Source: Martinezella multihospitum (GTDB lineage: Bacteria; Pseudomonadota; Alphaproteobacteria; Rhizobiales; Rhizobiaceae). From it: DNA of 64,000 nt. Where the stretch lies: NCBI RefSeq assembly GCF_900094585.1, contig NZ_FMAG01000006.1, positions 124,001 to 188,000 on the forward strand. Direction: 5' to 3'. Below, piece by piece: positions 44,169-51,498 of the stretch (its first letter is position 1; each line of letters starts with the position of its first letter). The position numbers and the translations under genes were made by a program. A model generated the notes under the pieces. The model was given only the letters and a program-made list of their open reading frames with translations, made no database searches and was not told where the DNA came from.

Positions 44169-44452
44169 GATGGACTCCGGCTATGTCATTTCGGCTCCCT
44201 TCCTAGCGGCGCGGGTATCGGAAAGCCAATCACCTTTTCGAGCGGGCTCGGCATCTTGCCTTAAAGTTGACGGAATTGAGATACCTGCGGCAACGCGTAA
44301 AACCCCGATTTCCCCCGGTTTTCCGGGCGCAGCCAACAGTCGCGAAGCTGCCTGATGAACGAATTGCTTTTGTAAAAATATTGGTTCAAGCTGTTGATGT
44401 TCGTCGAACAACGCACATTCCACCCCAGCTAGTCAGCAGAGGAAAAGCCCCC

Positions 44453-44731
44453 ATGAGAATTGCTACTATGTTCACGACTGCAGCCTTTGTCGCACTCTTC
44501 AGTGTAAGTGCCATGGCACAAACCGCGACCACCCCCAGCACCACCACAACAACCCCGAGCGCAACGACGTCGACCCCCTCGACGACGACAATGACCAAGC
44601 CGAAGGCAATGAAGCCGGCGCAGACTGCCGTCTCCAAGGCATGTTCGACTCAGGCTGACGCCAAGGGTCTGCATGGAAAGGCACGCGCCAAGTTCCGAAG
44701 CGATTGCAAGAAGAACGGCGGCAAGGCCTAA
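44453..44731 (+). CDS. PsiF-repeat-like small exported protein
   Basis: A 92-residue secreted protein. The signal peptide is MRIATMFTTAAFVALFSVSA, cleaved after SAMA before QTATT. A threonine- and serine-rich low-complexity linker of about 28 residues follows (TTPSTTTTTPSATTSTPST), then one repeat resembling PsiF, with two cysteines: SKACSTQADAKGLHGKARA and KFRSDCKKNG. E. coli PsiF is induced by phosphate starvation, but I see no Pho box here. ATG 44453 follows AGAGGAAA; the frame is open 62 codons upstream but the extension is not exported-protein-like. Function is unknown. Confidence 0.75.
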   Translation: MRIATMFTTAAFVALFSVSAMAQTATTPSTTTTTPSATTSTPSTTTMTKPKAMKPAQTAVSKACSTQADAKGLHGKARAKFRSDCKKNGGKA

Positions 44732-45155
44732 AACTCGTTTCACTCTCGAATCGTGGTCAACTTTACCGTCCAGCTGGTGGTAGAGTTGACCGCTACGGCG
44801 CTCCATCAAATATCCTGACGAAAGACCGAGCTGCGGCAGCTTGAATGCCGCTTGCTTAATATGATCGTTTGTTTTGCGATCCTTTCGTCGGATGTCTCTC
44901 GCTGTTTTCGCGGAATTCCGGACGGAAGACCGCTGCGCACTTTTCCTGGAATGATTCTGGAGGCTGGCTCCATCGATGTCGGCAGGGGCAAGTGTGCATT
45001 ATCCGGATATCGCCCGCCAAATACCGATATCGACCTTGGCTCTCTTGAAGCCACTCGGCAGTAGCAACGTTCTGCAATAAACGAGACAAACCCGGGAAAC
45101 CCGGTGAAATTACAGTCCATTCCTATCCGGTCAAATCAATAGACGGAGCAGGAAG
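44732..45155. other. Intergenic stretch, no gene supported
   Basis: The 424 bases hold short open frames on both strands, but none has a ribosome-binding site with protein-like composition. A weak CCGGG-AAA-CCCGG stem near 45092-45104 is the only structure seen. Base composition is more AT-rich than the flanking core genes. Confidence 0.5.
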
Positions 45156-45371
45156 TTGAGACCCGCCATAAACCCTCCCCCTTTGGAAGCAGCATCACAG
45201 ACAAATTATCTGACAGCCTGTCTTTTCGCCCTGGAACCCTCCATCGAGAGCCTGGTTGCTGCGGCGATGAAATCAGGCTGGAAGCGCGAATATGTTCTTC
45301 TTGCCATCATGGCCATTGCGCTGAACGATGGCAGCACAAACCGGCCGTCATCCCAGTCACTGCATTCGTGA
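45156..45371 (+). CDS. Small hypothetical protein, 71 aa
   Basis: An unrecognised 71-residue protein starting at TTG 45156, with GGAG seven bases upstream. The middle is amphipathic and helical (QTNYLTACLFALEPSIESLV, then AAAMKSGWKREYVLLAIMAI), with regular codon use for a high-GC genome, which makes it look real. The AMKSGWKREYV segment suggests a small helical domain. There is no signal peptide. It is the first of a run of small genes in the AT-richer strip. The function is unknown. Confidence 0.55.
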   Translation: MRPAINPPPLEAASQTNYLTACLFALEPSIESLVAAAMKSGWKREYVLLAIMAIALNDGSTNRPSSQSLHS

Positions 45372-45528
45372 ATGATGGAAAATCAAGTCGCCCACACAAA
45401 CGGCACTGCCGAAACGATTATCGTCGTGCGATCGTCCCGCCGCCACGTTGTCGGGCCGCAAGATTATCTTCTCTCCATGAGGAAACGGCACATGGAACAC
45501 GCAGGCAGCCATCCGACACCGGTATCGC

Positions 45529-45732
45529 TCATGCGTCCCTAGGCTTGCGCTCCTTTGTCACCGGATCGACTTTACCCTCCGTAAGCCTGTTGCGGGGATC
45601 GGCAACGAGGGAAGCCTCGTCCTTTTCTTTGTTCAGCCGGTCGTCCTTGCGCACCTTGCTGTGCTGTATTTTCGCCAGGGCTTGCTTCTTCTCACGTTCG
45701 CCATGCGATTCGCTTTGTCGATCCTGTGCCAA
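45529..45732 (-). CDS. Small hydrophilic protein, 67 aa, possible stress gene
   Basis: A 67-residue, highly charged protein rich in Lys, Glu, Asp and Arg, with almost no hydrophobic core (SHGEREKKQALAKIQHSKVR, DRLNKEKDEASLVADP); it is likely disordered. The start is TTG 45732: GAGGAGG lies six to twelve bases upstream, the best ribosome-binding site in the strip, and the longer open frame is less likely. About 28 bases upstream is a near-consensus EcfG promoter, so it may belong to the general stress response. No family is recognised. Confidence 0.55.
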   Translation of the reverse strand: MAQDRQSESHGEREKKQALAKIQHSKVRKDDRLNKEKDEASLVADPRNRLTEGKVDPVTKERKPRDA

Positions 45733-45759
45733 GTTGCGCCTCCTCTCTTTTGAAAAAGG

Positions 45760-45784
45760 AACTCGCTTGATGGGATTAGGTTCC
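45760..45784 (-). promoter_or_regulatory. Candidate EcfG general-stress promoter
   Basis: Reading the minus strand, GGAAC (45784-45780) is followed after 16 bases by AGTT (45763-45760), close to the alphaproteobacterial consensus GGAAC-N16/17-CGTT. The -10 lies 27 bases before the TTG start at 45732. Confidence 0.4.
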
Positions 45785-45929
45785 GATGGAAATAACGACA
45801 CCAGCATACGCGGCGATCTCTCAACCGGCTACCGCGCGATTTTCGGAGGATTTCCGTCTTCGAAAGTGACACAGCGCCACATCACTGTACTTTTAGCGAC
45901 ACATAATATTATAATGCGACGATAGACGT

Positions 45930-45955
45930 GAAACGAATCATGAATTTCATGCGTT
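45930..45955 (+). promoter_or_regulatory. Candidate EcfG general-stress promoter
   Basis: GAAAC (45930-45934) and CGTT (45952-45955) are 17 bases apart, one mismatch from the EcfG consensus. The -10 lies 32 bases before the start of the 36-residue gene at 45988. Confidence 0.38.
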
Positions 45956-45987
45956 TAAGCTTCACTGCCATGTGAGGAAAGCTGATC

Positions 45988-46098
45988 ATGACGTCGATCG
46001 AAAAGAAGAAACTCGCGCGGCTTGTTATGCTGAAACTGCTGCCGATCTTCGGCGGCCTGACTGCGGTCGCGGTCGTCGCACTTTCGACAATCGCATAG
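45988..46098 (+). CDS. Very small membrane protein, 36 aa
   Basis: A 36-codon frame with GAGGAAAG suitably placed before ATG 45988. The product has a basic N-terminus (MTSIEKKKLARLVM) and one hydrophobic segment, LPIFGGLTAVAVVALSTIA, ending at the stop codon. This is the layout of a single-pass membrane microprotein with its N-terminus in the cytoplasm. It is too short for composition tests to be decisive. A candidate EcfG promoter lies upstream. A tandem 16-base duplication begins in its last codons. Confidence 0.5.
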   Translation: MTSIEKKKLARLVMLKLLPIFGGLTAVAVVALSTIA

Positions 46099-46116
46099 GC
46101 CCACAATCGCATAGGC
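46087..46116 (+). repeat. Tandem duplication, 14-bp units with 16-bp period
   Basis: ACAATCGCATAGGC occurs at 46087-46100 and again at 46103-46116. The first copy contains the stop codon of the 36-residue gene. Confidence 0.8.
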
Positions 46117-46207
46117 ATTGGCCGTAGAACCTGTATCGACGATGCTCGACCACGAGTGACGGCCGATCTCGAATCAGGGCGCTCTTGATATTTTGCCTGT
46201 CCAAACC

Positions 46208-46711
46208 TCAGGAGCAGTCGGTGCTGTCGACCGAAAATGAATAGTCTCTGCCCTTCAGCTGATAGATGTAATTCGCCAGAGATGCTTCGCCGGAACTGAA
46301 CTTCGGCAGCAGGAAGTCGCAGAGGTCCGTGAGCTGCGCGGATTTGACGAGAGGTGGATCGAAATCGTCATCATCCTCGTCAAGATCGTAGAAATAGCTG
46401 TAGATATGATCGGTTAGGTCTATTTTCGTCAGCGTGGTTTTCTGGTCGATCTTCCTGGGTAGATCCTTGTTGGCAAAGATCACCGGATAGCGTTCCGTAA
46501 GGTAAGGGATCACAATTCGCTCCGTCACCGGTGTCGTGATCGCGATACCGATCAGTGGCAGCACGCTCAAGGCTACCGAAAACTTCCTGCCCGCGATCAA
46601 TCCAAACAAAAGTCCCAGAGACCCCAATAAACCGCAAACGATTGCATAGATTTCCCATAGGGACAGCTCTGCCACGAATTCCATCATTCGCCCGTCGTCT
46701 TCACCAACCAT
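46208..46711 (-). CDS. Hypothetical two-segment membrane protein
   Basis: An unrecognised protein of up to 167 residues. Two hydrophobic segments near the N-terminus (LWEIYAIVCGLLGSLGLLFG, then VALSVLPLIGIAITTP) suggest a membrane hairpin. The rest is soluble and includes an acidic stretch DLDEDDDDFDPPL and a C-terminal cysteine (DSTDCS). The start could be the first Met or either of the two Met at residues 9-10 (MMEFVAELSLWEI). It faces away from the Imm22-like gene across 140 bases. No function is proposed. Confidence 0.6.
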   Translation of the reverse strand: MVGEDDGRMMEFVAELSLWEIYAIVCGLLGSLGLLFGLIAGRKFSVALSVLPLIGIAITTPVTERIVIPYLTERYPVIFANKDLPRKIDQKTTLTKIDLTDHIYSYFYDLDEDDDDFDPPLVKSAQLTDLCDFLLPKFSSGEASLANYIYQLKGRDYSFSVDSTDCS

Positions 46712-46851
46712 CTTATTGATGAGATTATGGTACTATCAAATCGATATTTTTCACCAGTCAATTTGCACCAAATGTCATCAACAACCTGTGCGTTATGGCT
46801 AGCCAGAAAAATCGGCGGGCGGCGGAGCCGCGCAATCAACGAGATTCAACA

Positions 46852-47274
46852 ATGCAGACACAGCCGAGAAAGCTGCACGTTTTTATCGCTTCGTTCGAAA
46901 CTGAAGGACAGGCGCTGACCTACTCCCAGCCGCACTGGGAGCCAGAACCAAGCGAAGAAGCTTCTGACGAGGAATATCAAGCCTGGGAGGATCGCAACCC
47001 TTTATGGCCTATGAAACGAGAACTCGGAGACGCCGAGCTCGATGAAGATTTCATCGAAACCATTTGGGCAGTCGACGACGGCCTAACCAGCCTAGATTGG
47101 AAATATCTATCCGGGCGTCTCGAAACGGCTGACGTCGAAGCGTGTAAAGCCATTGCACCATCAAGGAGCAGCACATTGATATTGATTGATGAACCGGGGC
47201 TGGGCGGGCTCGATTTCAAACCCTCGTCGACGTCGACGATCACCTATTGCGGAAGCTACCCGCAGCGATCCTAA
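46852..47274 (+). CDS. Imm22-like immunity protein, orphan
   Basis: A 140-residue acidic protein resembling the Imm22 immunity family of polymorphic toxin systems. Matching features are the opening KLHVFIASFETEGQALTYSQ, the acidic middle with LDEDFIETIWAVDD, and a C-terminal STLILIDEPGLGGLDF strand ending in ITYCGSYP. No toxin gene is adjacent on either strand, so it may be an orphan defence against competitors' toxins. ATG 46852 is chosen as the conserved region starts just after it; ATG 46795 is also open. The ribosome-binding site is weak for both. The assignment is by memory of the family pattern. Confidence 0.58.
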   Translation: MQTQPRKLHVFIASFETEGQALTYSQPHWEPEPSEEASDEEYQAWEDRNPLWPMKRELGDAELDEDFIETIWAVDDGLTSLDWKYLSGRLETADVEACKAIAPSRSSTLILIDEPGLGGLDFKPSSTSTITYCGSYPQRS

Positions 47275-47421
47275 ATATCGCTCATGGGCCTATTTCCGTA
47301 TCGCTAGCAAATAGAGGCAATATCCCGCAGCTCAGCTTTCCGATCTAGGCCACACACCAAAGCGAGGATTGCTGACTTCCGTTCGATTGGATCGGTCCTT
47401 GGCCGAGCCAGCCATTCCGAT

Positions 47422-47598
47422 TCAATGAACCAGCTTCGCAACCGGCGGGACAGTTTGCATCCCGCTCTCGTGCCGTCCCGAAGTCGCCCCGATGATAACC
47501 GCAACGACAGCAACCATTATGTAGATAATGGCTCCTTTAGGCTTTCGGTCCGATACACAATGCCTTGTCGACTCTAGTGAACGCGGATGGTCAGACAT
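47422..47598 (-). CDS. Small single-pass membrane protein, 58 aa
   Basis: A 58-residue frame with AAGGA seven bases before ATG 47598. A hydrophilic N-terminus (MSDHPRSLESTRHCVSDRK) is followed by one hydrophobic segment, AIIYIMVAVVAVIIGATSG, and a polar tail. This fits a small inner-membrane protein. No family is recognised. It sits between the Imm22-like gene and tRNA-Lys in the AT-richer strip. Confidence 0.45.
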   Translation of the reverse strand: MSDHPRSLESTRHCVSDRKPKGAIIYIMVAVVAVIIGATSGRHESGMQTVPPVAKLVH

Positions 47599-47937
47599 CT
47601 TGATCCTTTGGTGTTGAAGAGCGCTCATTTAGTCGATCAGCAGGCCCTAATGAATATCTCGATTCGCGCATCTCCCTTGCAGGAAGCGAATACCGGCCTT
47701 TTCTCGGGTCCCAGTTGCTCGGCAAAAAGATCGGACTCCCTGCTCGCACGCAGCATCTGGGACGAGATGCCTGCCTTTGCCGAGAGAATGTCAACATCGA
47801 ATAGGAAAATTTGGGCGACACAAAGTTCGGGGCTTTTTCAAGACATCGCGTTCCTTCACGACATGAACGGCAGATTTCAGCGCCGTCTTTCATGAATGGA
47901 GCCAAAACCGAATCCCGAAAGAATACTGCAAACTTGA
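47599..47937. other. Intergenic stretch next to tRNA-Lys, no gene supported
   Basis: The 339 bases between the small membrane protein gene and the 3' end of tRNA-Lys contain overlapping open frames on both strands, but none with a convincing ribosome-binding site or protein-like composition. I see no terminator for the tRNA and no copy of its 3' end. Confidence 0.45.
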
Positions 47938-48013
47938 TGGTGAGAGCGATGGGATTCGAACCCATGACCTACTGATTAAAAGTCAGTTGCTCTACCGACT
48001 GAGCTACGCTCTC
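47938..48013 (-). tRNA. tRNA-Lys (anticodon TTT)
   Basis: The minus strand folds as a full cloverleaf: acceptor GAGAGCG/CGCTCTC, D arm GCTC-AGTCGGTA-GAGC, anticodon arm ACTGA-CTTTTAA-TCAGT with anticodon TTT, T arm ATGGG-TTCGAAT-CCCAT, discriminator A and an encoded CCA at 47940-47938. It reads AAA and AAG lysine codons. Its 3' end faces the small-gene strip at 44.7-47.9 kb. Confidence 0.95.
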
Positions 48014-48389
48014 CCTTTCCGCAGACAGAGGCTGCCTCGGCTGGAAGTGCGCGGAACATATGCAGACACCCTATTGTGGTCAACCCATAAAATTGTGGTT
48101 GCTAGCGACCGACGATGCTTTTCCTCATCTCGCTACCACGAAGTGACGGCATCGAGCCGAAGAAATCGCCATTAAAACGGAAAATCAGAAGTCCGGCGCC
48201 ATAGGCGGATGAGCTCCGACAAGGCAAACGATTCTGAAAGACCCAAACAACCGTAACAATTTCCCTTAATAATCAGGGTTGCAATGAACGGATCGATCGG
48301 CTCGCCATCTGCAACAGTTGGGGTGCGAATCGTTTTTGGTGTATATCAGTTATTGTTAACAACCTGTCGGGCCCTCAGGAGGTTCTTTT
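48014..48389. promoter_or_regulatory. Promoter stretch of tRNA-Lys and the GlsB-type gene
   Basis: These 376 bases hold no supported gene. They must contain the minus-strand tRNA promoter and the plus-strand promoter of the stress-protein gene. A perfect TTGTTAACAA palindrome lies at 48353-48362, 14 bases before the AGGAGG ribosome-binding site. A GCAAC-N15-CGTT pair at 48311-48334 is a poor EcfG match. Confidence 0.45.
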
Positions 48390-48647
48390 ATGGAAGACGC
48401 AAACGTCGGTTGGATTGCAGCAATTATCATCGGCGGCCTAGCTGGCTGGTTCGCCGAGATGATCATGAAAAGCAACACAGGCATCATCATGAACATCATC
48501 CTCGGCATCGTCGGCGCACTTGTCGCCAGCTGGCTGTTCCGGACACTCGGTATCGCGCTGCCGTTCCATGTATGGCTGAACTACCTGATCACAGGTTTCA
48601 TCGGCGCCTGCATCCTGATTTTCGTCGGTCGACTGATCAGACGTTAG
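48390..48647 (+). CDS. GlsB/YeaQ/YmgE family stress membrane protein
   Basis: An 85-residue transglycosylase-associated (GlsB/YeaQ/YmgE) protein with three hydrophobic, glycine-rich segments: IAAIIIGGLAGWFAEMIM, MNIILGIVGALVASWLF and NYLITGFIGACILIFVG. Members are general-stress-induced inner-membrane proteins of unknown mechanism. ATG 48390 follows AGGAGG by seven bases. A strong terminator 43 bases downstream makes it a single-gene unit. Confidence 0.9.
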   Translation: MEDANVGWIAAIIIGGLAGWFAEMIMKSNTGIIMNIILGIVGALVASWLFRTLGIALPFHVWLNYLITGFIGACILIFVGRLIRR

Positions 48648-48689
48648 CAGCGCATCGGGCTATACAAGCCCGAATCGGGAAGAGGAAAA

Positions 48690-48723
48690 AAGGGAAGGCG
48701 GAACAAACCGCCTTCCCTTTTTT
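48690..48723 (+). terminator. Rho-independent terminator of the GlsB-type gene
   Basis: AAGGGAAGGCGG and CCGCCTTCCCTT pair perfectly around AACAAA and are followed by TTTT. The stem resembles the hspQ terminator. Confidence 0.88.
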
Positions 48724-48839
48724 GTTGCGTTCGCCCGATGAGACGCAAGACGCGAAAAAATGGGCCGTGGCTTTTGAGGCCTTTCCAAGCCCGGCCTCGG
48801 CGCTATCTACCAAAGAGGAACCGAAAGGAGGTTGGAAAT

Positions 48840-49046
48840 ATGACGGAAAACGCCAATCGGACAACCACCCGCAAAGTCATCCGCGGCCGCCCTTACAGCA
48901 TTGCCGAGTTTGCGCGGAAATATCGCCTCGATGATGCGGAGGCAAAGCGCCTCTTCTACAAATTCGGCCCGTCGTCCACCGAACTGGACTTGCTCATGGC
49001 TGCCAAGCGAAGGCCGCCCACCCTTGCGACCGCAATCGGTCGATAG
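48840..49046 (+). CDS. Small hypothetical DNA-binding-like protein, 68 aa
   Basis: A 68-residue basic protein with AAAGGAGG well placed before ATG 48840. The sequence KVIRGRPYSIAEFARKYRLD continues DAEAKRLFYKFGPSSTELDL, which reads as a short helical domain with a helix-turn-helix look (IAEFARKYRLDDAEAKRLF). The longer open frame from 48738 overlaps the previous terminator area and is not supported. No named family is recognised; a role in regulation is only a guess. Confidence 0.65.
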   Translation: MTENANRTTTRKVIRGRPYSIAEFARKYRLDDAEAKRLFYKFGPSSTELDLLMAAKRRPPTLATAIGR

Positions 49047-49197
49047 CACGCGGCTTTTCCAGCCAGGCTTGCGAAATGCCACCGAGATCGTCGACAGCAA
49101 AGCGACGATCCGGCAGACACGATATTCAGGCATGCTGCATGGCCGTGATGCCTAGCTTTGCAATATGCTGATATATCACGCTTGGTTGCCTTCGGAG

Positions 49198-49863
49198 ATG
49201 CTAGATGACACTGTGTGCCACCCAAGCATAAGCCGGACCCAGCCTCGAATGCAGAATTCGCTTAGCCACCTCGCCTATCTCGCGTTGGAATACGCGATCG
49301 TGACGCTTGCGCTGAAGCCAGGCGCCCTCGTCACCGAAAAGCAGTTGATCGAAGTGGCCGAGCATGGGCGAACACCGGTGCGCGAGGCAATCCAGAAACT
49401 TGCATGGCAGGGATTGATCCATGTGCGGCCGCGCGTCGGCCTGCAAATCGCGGAGATTCGCCCCGAAGACCATCAATATGTCATGCAGGTGAGGCGCGAA
49501 TTGGAGCCGATTGCGGCCGCGCTTGCCGCCACCCATGCCGATCAGCAGCAGCGCGAGCAGTTGGGGGAATGCGCCCGCCTGATGACGGAGTGTGCTGTTA
49601 CCGGCGACCTTCCCGGCTTTTTCGCTGCCGATAAGGCCTTCGACGAGATTCTCGAAGCCGCCTGCCCCAACAATTTCATCATGGCGGCGCTCGCGCCCGT
49701 ACAAACGCACGCACGCCGGCTGTGGTATTCCACCGGAACGCATGATCGCATGGGTCGGGCAATCGCTATGCATGTTCAGGCCATCGAAGCCATTCGGGGC
49801 GGTGATACGAAAGCCGCCGAGACGGCCATGGCGTCACTCATCGATTATCTCAGCCGCGCATGA
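49198..49863 (+). CDS. GntR family regulator (FCD domain)
   Basis: A regulator of about 221 residues. The winged helix reads LEYAIVTLALKPGALVTEKQ, then LIEVAEHGRTPVREAIQKLA and GLIHVRPRVGLQIAEIRPED. The FCD effector domain follows with VRRELEPIAAALAATHADQQ, FFAADKAFDEILEAACPNNF and HVQAIEAIRGGDTKAAE. The start is uncertain: ATG 49165, 49198 or 49249 are all open and none has a good ribosome-binding site. It converges on fpr and shares a terminator with it. The target and ligand are unknown. Confidence 0.86.
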   Translation: MLDDTVCHPSISRTQPRMQNSLSHLAYLALEYAIVTLALKPGALVTEKQLIEVAEHGRTPVREAIQKLAWQGLIHVRPRVGLQIAEIRPEDHQYVMQVRRELEPIAAALAATHADQQQREQLGECARLMTECAVTGDLPGFFAADKAFDEILEAACPNNFIMAALAPVQTHARRLWYSTGTHDRMGRAIAMHVQAIEAIRGGDTKAAETAMASLIDYLSRA

Positions 49864-49896
49864 AAAAGGCGGCTCCGTTGCCGAAGCCGCCTTTCA
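49863..49896. terminator. Hairpin terminator between the GntR gene and fpr
   Basis: AAAGGCGGCT and AGCCGCCTTT form a 10-bp stem around a ten-base loop, directly after the GntR stop and 22 bases from the fpr stop. It can serve both converging genes. Confidence 0.8.
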
Positions 49897-49917
49897 TTCT
49901 GCATTGAAATAATTCGC

Positions 49918-50730
49918 TTAACCGACGAAAGCGCGTTCGATGACGAACTCGGCCGGATTGTTGTTTGCACCTTCGTTCAGGCCGGCTTTTTCGAGCAGCA
50001 CCTTGGTGTCCTTCAGCATGGCGGAGGAGCCGCAGATCATGCCGCGATCGATCGTGGGATCCAGCGCCGGCACGCCGAGATCGCTGAAAAGCTTGCCGTT
50101 TTCGATGAGATCGGTGATGCGGCCGGTGAAGGGGAACTCCTCGCGGGTGACGGTCGCATAGTGACGCAGCTTGTCGCCGACGACTTCGCTCAACAGCTCG
50201 TCGTTGCGAATTTCCTCGACGAGATCGAAGCCGTATTTCAGCTCGGCAACATCGCGCGTGGTGTGGGTGAGGATGACCTCCTCATACTTCTCATAGGTTT
50301 CCGGATCGCGGATCAGGCTCGCGAACGGCGCAATGCCGGTGCCGGTGGAAAACATGTAGAGACGGCGGCCGGGGGTGAGCGCGTCCAGAACCAGCGTGCC
50401 GGTCGGCTTCTTGCGCATCAGCACTTCATCGCCGGGCTTGATATTCTGCAGGTGGGAGGTCAGCGGGCCGTCCGGTACCTTGATGGAGAAGAATTCGAGC
50501 TCGTCGGCCCAGGCAGGGCTCGCGATCGAATAGGCGCGGTACAGCGGCTTGCCGTCGACCATCAGGCCGATCATGGCAAACTCGCCGGAGCGGAAGCGGA
50601 AGCCCTGCGGCCGGGTCATGGTGAAACGAAAGAGCCGGTCGGTATAATGCGTGACGCTCAGCACCCTCTCGGCGAAGACGCCGGCTGGGACTGCTGAAGC
50701 AAATTCATCTGATTTGGCGGGGGCGTTCAT
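49918..50730 (-). CDS. fpr: Ferredoxin-NADP reductase
   Basis: A 270-residue FAD enzyme passing electrons between NADPH and ferredoxin or flavodoxin. The FAD-binding motif is LYRAYSIASPAW near residues 63-74, with FRSGEFAMIGL before it. The NADP-binding part shows MFSTGTGIAPFASLIRDPET, and the C-terminus ends FVIERAFVG, typical of the bacterial subclass. It lies downstream of the sulfite reductase cluster on the same strand but 244 bases away, with its own promoter region containing a perfect ATATTATAATAT palindrome at 50807-50818. It is a plausible electron source for CysI and for oxidative defence. Confidence 0.93.
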   Translation of the reverse strand: MNAPAKSDEFASAVPAGVFAERVLSVTHYTDRLFRFTMTRPQGFRFRSGEFAMIGLMVDGKPLYRAYSIASPAWADELEFFSIKVPDGPLTSHLQNIKPGDEVLMRKKPTGTLVLDALTPGRRLYMFSTGTGIAPFASLIRDPETYEKYEEVILTHTTRDVAELKYGFDLVEEIRNDELLSEVVGDKLRHYATVTREEFPFTGRITDLIENGKLFSDLGVPALDPTIDRGMICGSSAMLKDTKVLLEKAGLNEGANNNPAEFVIERAFVG

Positions 50731-50974
50731 TCTGTCTCGGATCCCGTATTAATCTTACACGTATTCCTTGGCACGTCTTTCCTGGCAGGCTCATTTCGCG
50801 ACGCTGATATTATAATATAGCCGGTTTTGAAAGGCATTCCATTCCAACCGACGGCTCAGGACTGAAATATGCATATTCCAGTCAAGTTTCCAGATTGCCG
50901 ACATTACATCATTCGAAAGGCTTGAATACGGCAATCCGACATTGTCAAATTGCCGCAACGCAAGCCGTTCGGTG

Positions 50975-51487
50975 TCAGGCCGACTTTGCTGGCAATCGCC
51001 GCCAGCTATAGGCCTGTCCACCTTCGGCACGCTGCGCCGTCGGCTGGTAGTAATGCGGAATACCCGGCAGCCGGTTTTCCGAAAGTCTCTTCAGTGCTGT
51101 CTCATTCGTTACCGCAAAACTGTCGATGCCGACGCGCAGCATCAACGGAATCTGGTCGATCAAAACATCCCCTACAGCGCGCAGCTCATTGGCGTAGCCG
51201 AGGCGTTGGCGCAGCAGCGAGGCATGGCTGAAAGCGCGACCGTCGTTGAAGGCCGGAAAGGCAACCGCCACAATATCGAGGCGATCGAGATAGGGCTGCA
51301 GCCGGGTGACATCGTCGGCCGGCTTGATGACGACGCCGAGGCCGGCCTCATTGCTTTCTTCGGCTTTCGCGATCAGTGCATCGAGGCTAAGCAGCGGCTT
51401 CTGTGTCTCCGCCACCTTCACCTCCTCGGTCTCGATAACCCACGGATCATTGTCGACGAAGCCGGTTTCACGCCAGATCTTGGTCAT
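50975..51487 (-). CDS. DUF934 protein of the sulfite reductase cluster
   Basis: A 170-residue DUF934 (CysX-like) protein, found next to sulfite reductase genes in proteobacteria and of unproven function. Visible family segments are IWRETGFVDNDPWVIETEEV, VGVVIKPADDVTRLQPYLDR without the leading residues, AVAFPAFNDGRAFSHASLLR, and ELRAVGDVLIDQIPLMLRVG. ATG 51487 follows AAGGAG. It starts 11 bases after the cysI stop, so it is in the cysG-DUF2849-cysI operon as the last gene. Confidence 0.88.
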   Translation of the reverse strand: MTKIWRETGFVDNDPWVIETEEVKVAETQKPLLSLDALIAKAEESNEAGLGVVIKPADDVTRLQPYLDRLDIVAVAFPAFNDGRAFSHASLLRQRLGYANELRAVGDVLIDQIPLMLRVGIDSFAVTNETALKRLSENRLPGIPHYYQPTAQRAEGGQAYSWRRLPAKSA

Positions 51488-51498
51488 GGTCAATCTCC

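Noticed and set aside
44852..45064. Open frame of 70 codons in the gap after the PsiF-like gene
   Set aside because: No ribosome-binding site, and an equally long frame overlaps it on the other strand.
45769..45784. GATGGGATT resembling part of the tRNA-Lys 3' end, as a possible attachment repeat
   Set aside because: Only nine bases match before the sequences diverge; no integrase is present.
47587..47895. Open frame of 102 codons beside tRNA-Lys
   Set aside because: It overlaps a better minus-strand frame with a ribosome-binding site and has no protein-like character.
48311..48334. EcfG promoter for the GlsB-type stress gene (GCAAC-N15-CGTT)
   Set aside because: The spacing is one base short and the -35 has a mismatch; the functional expectation alone is not evidence.
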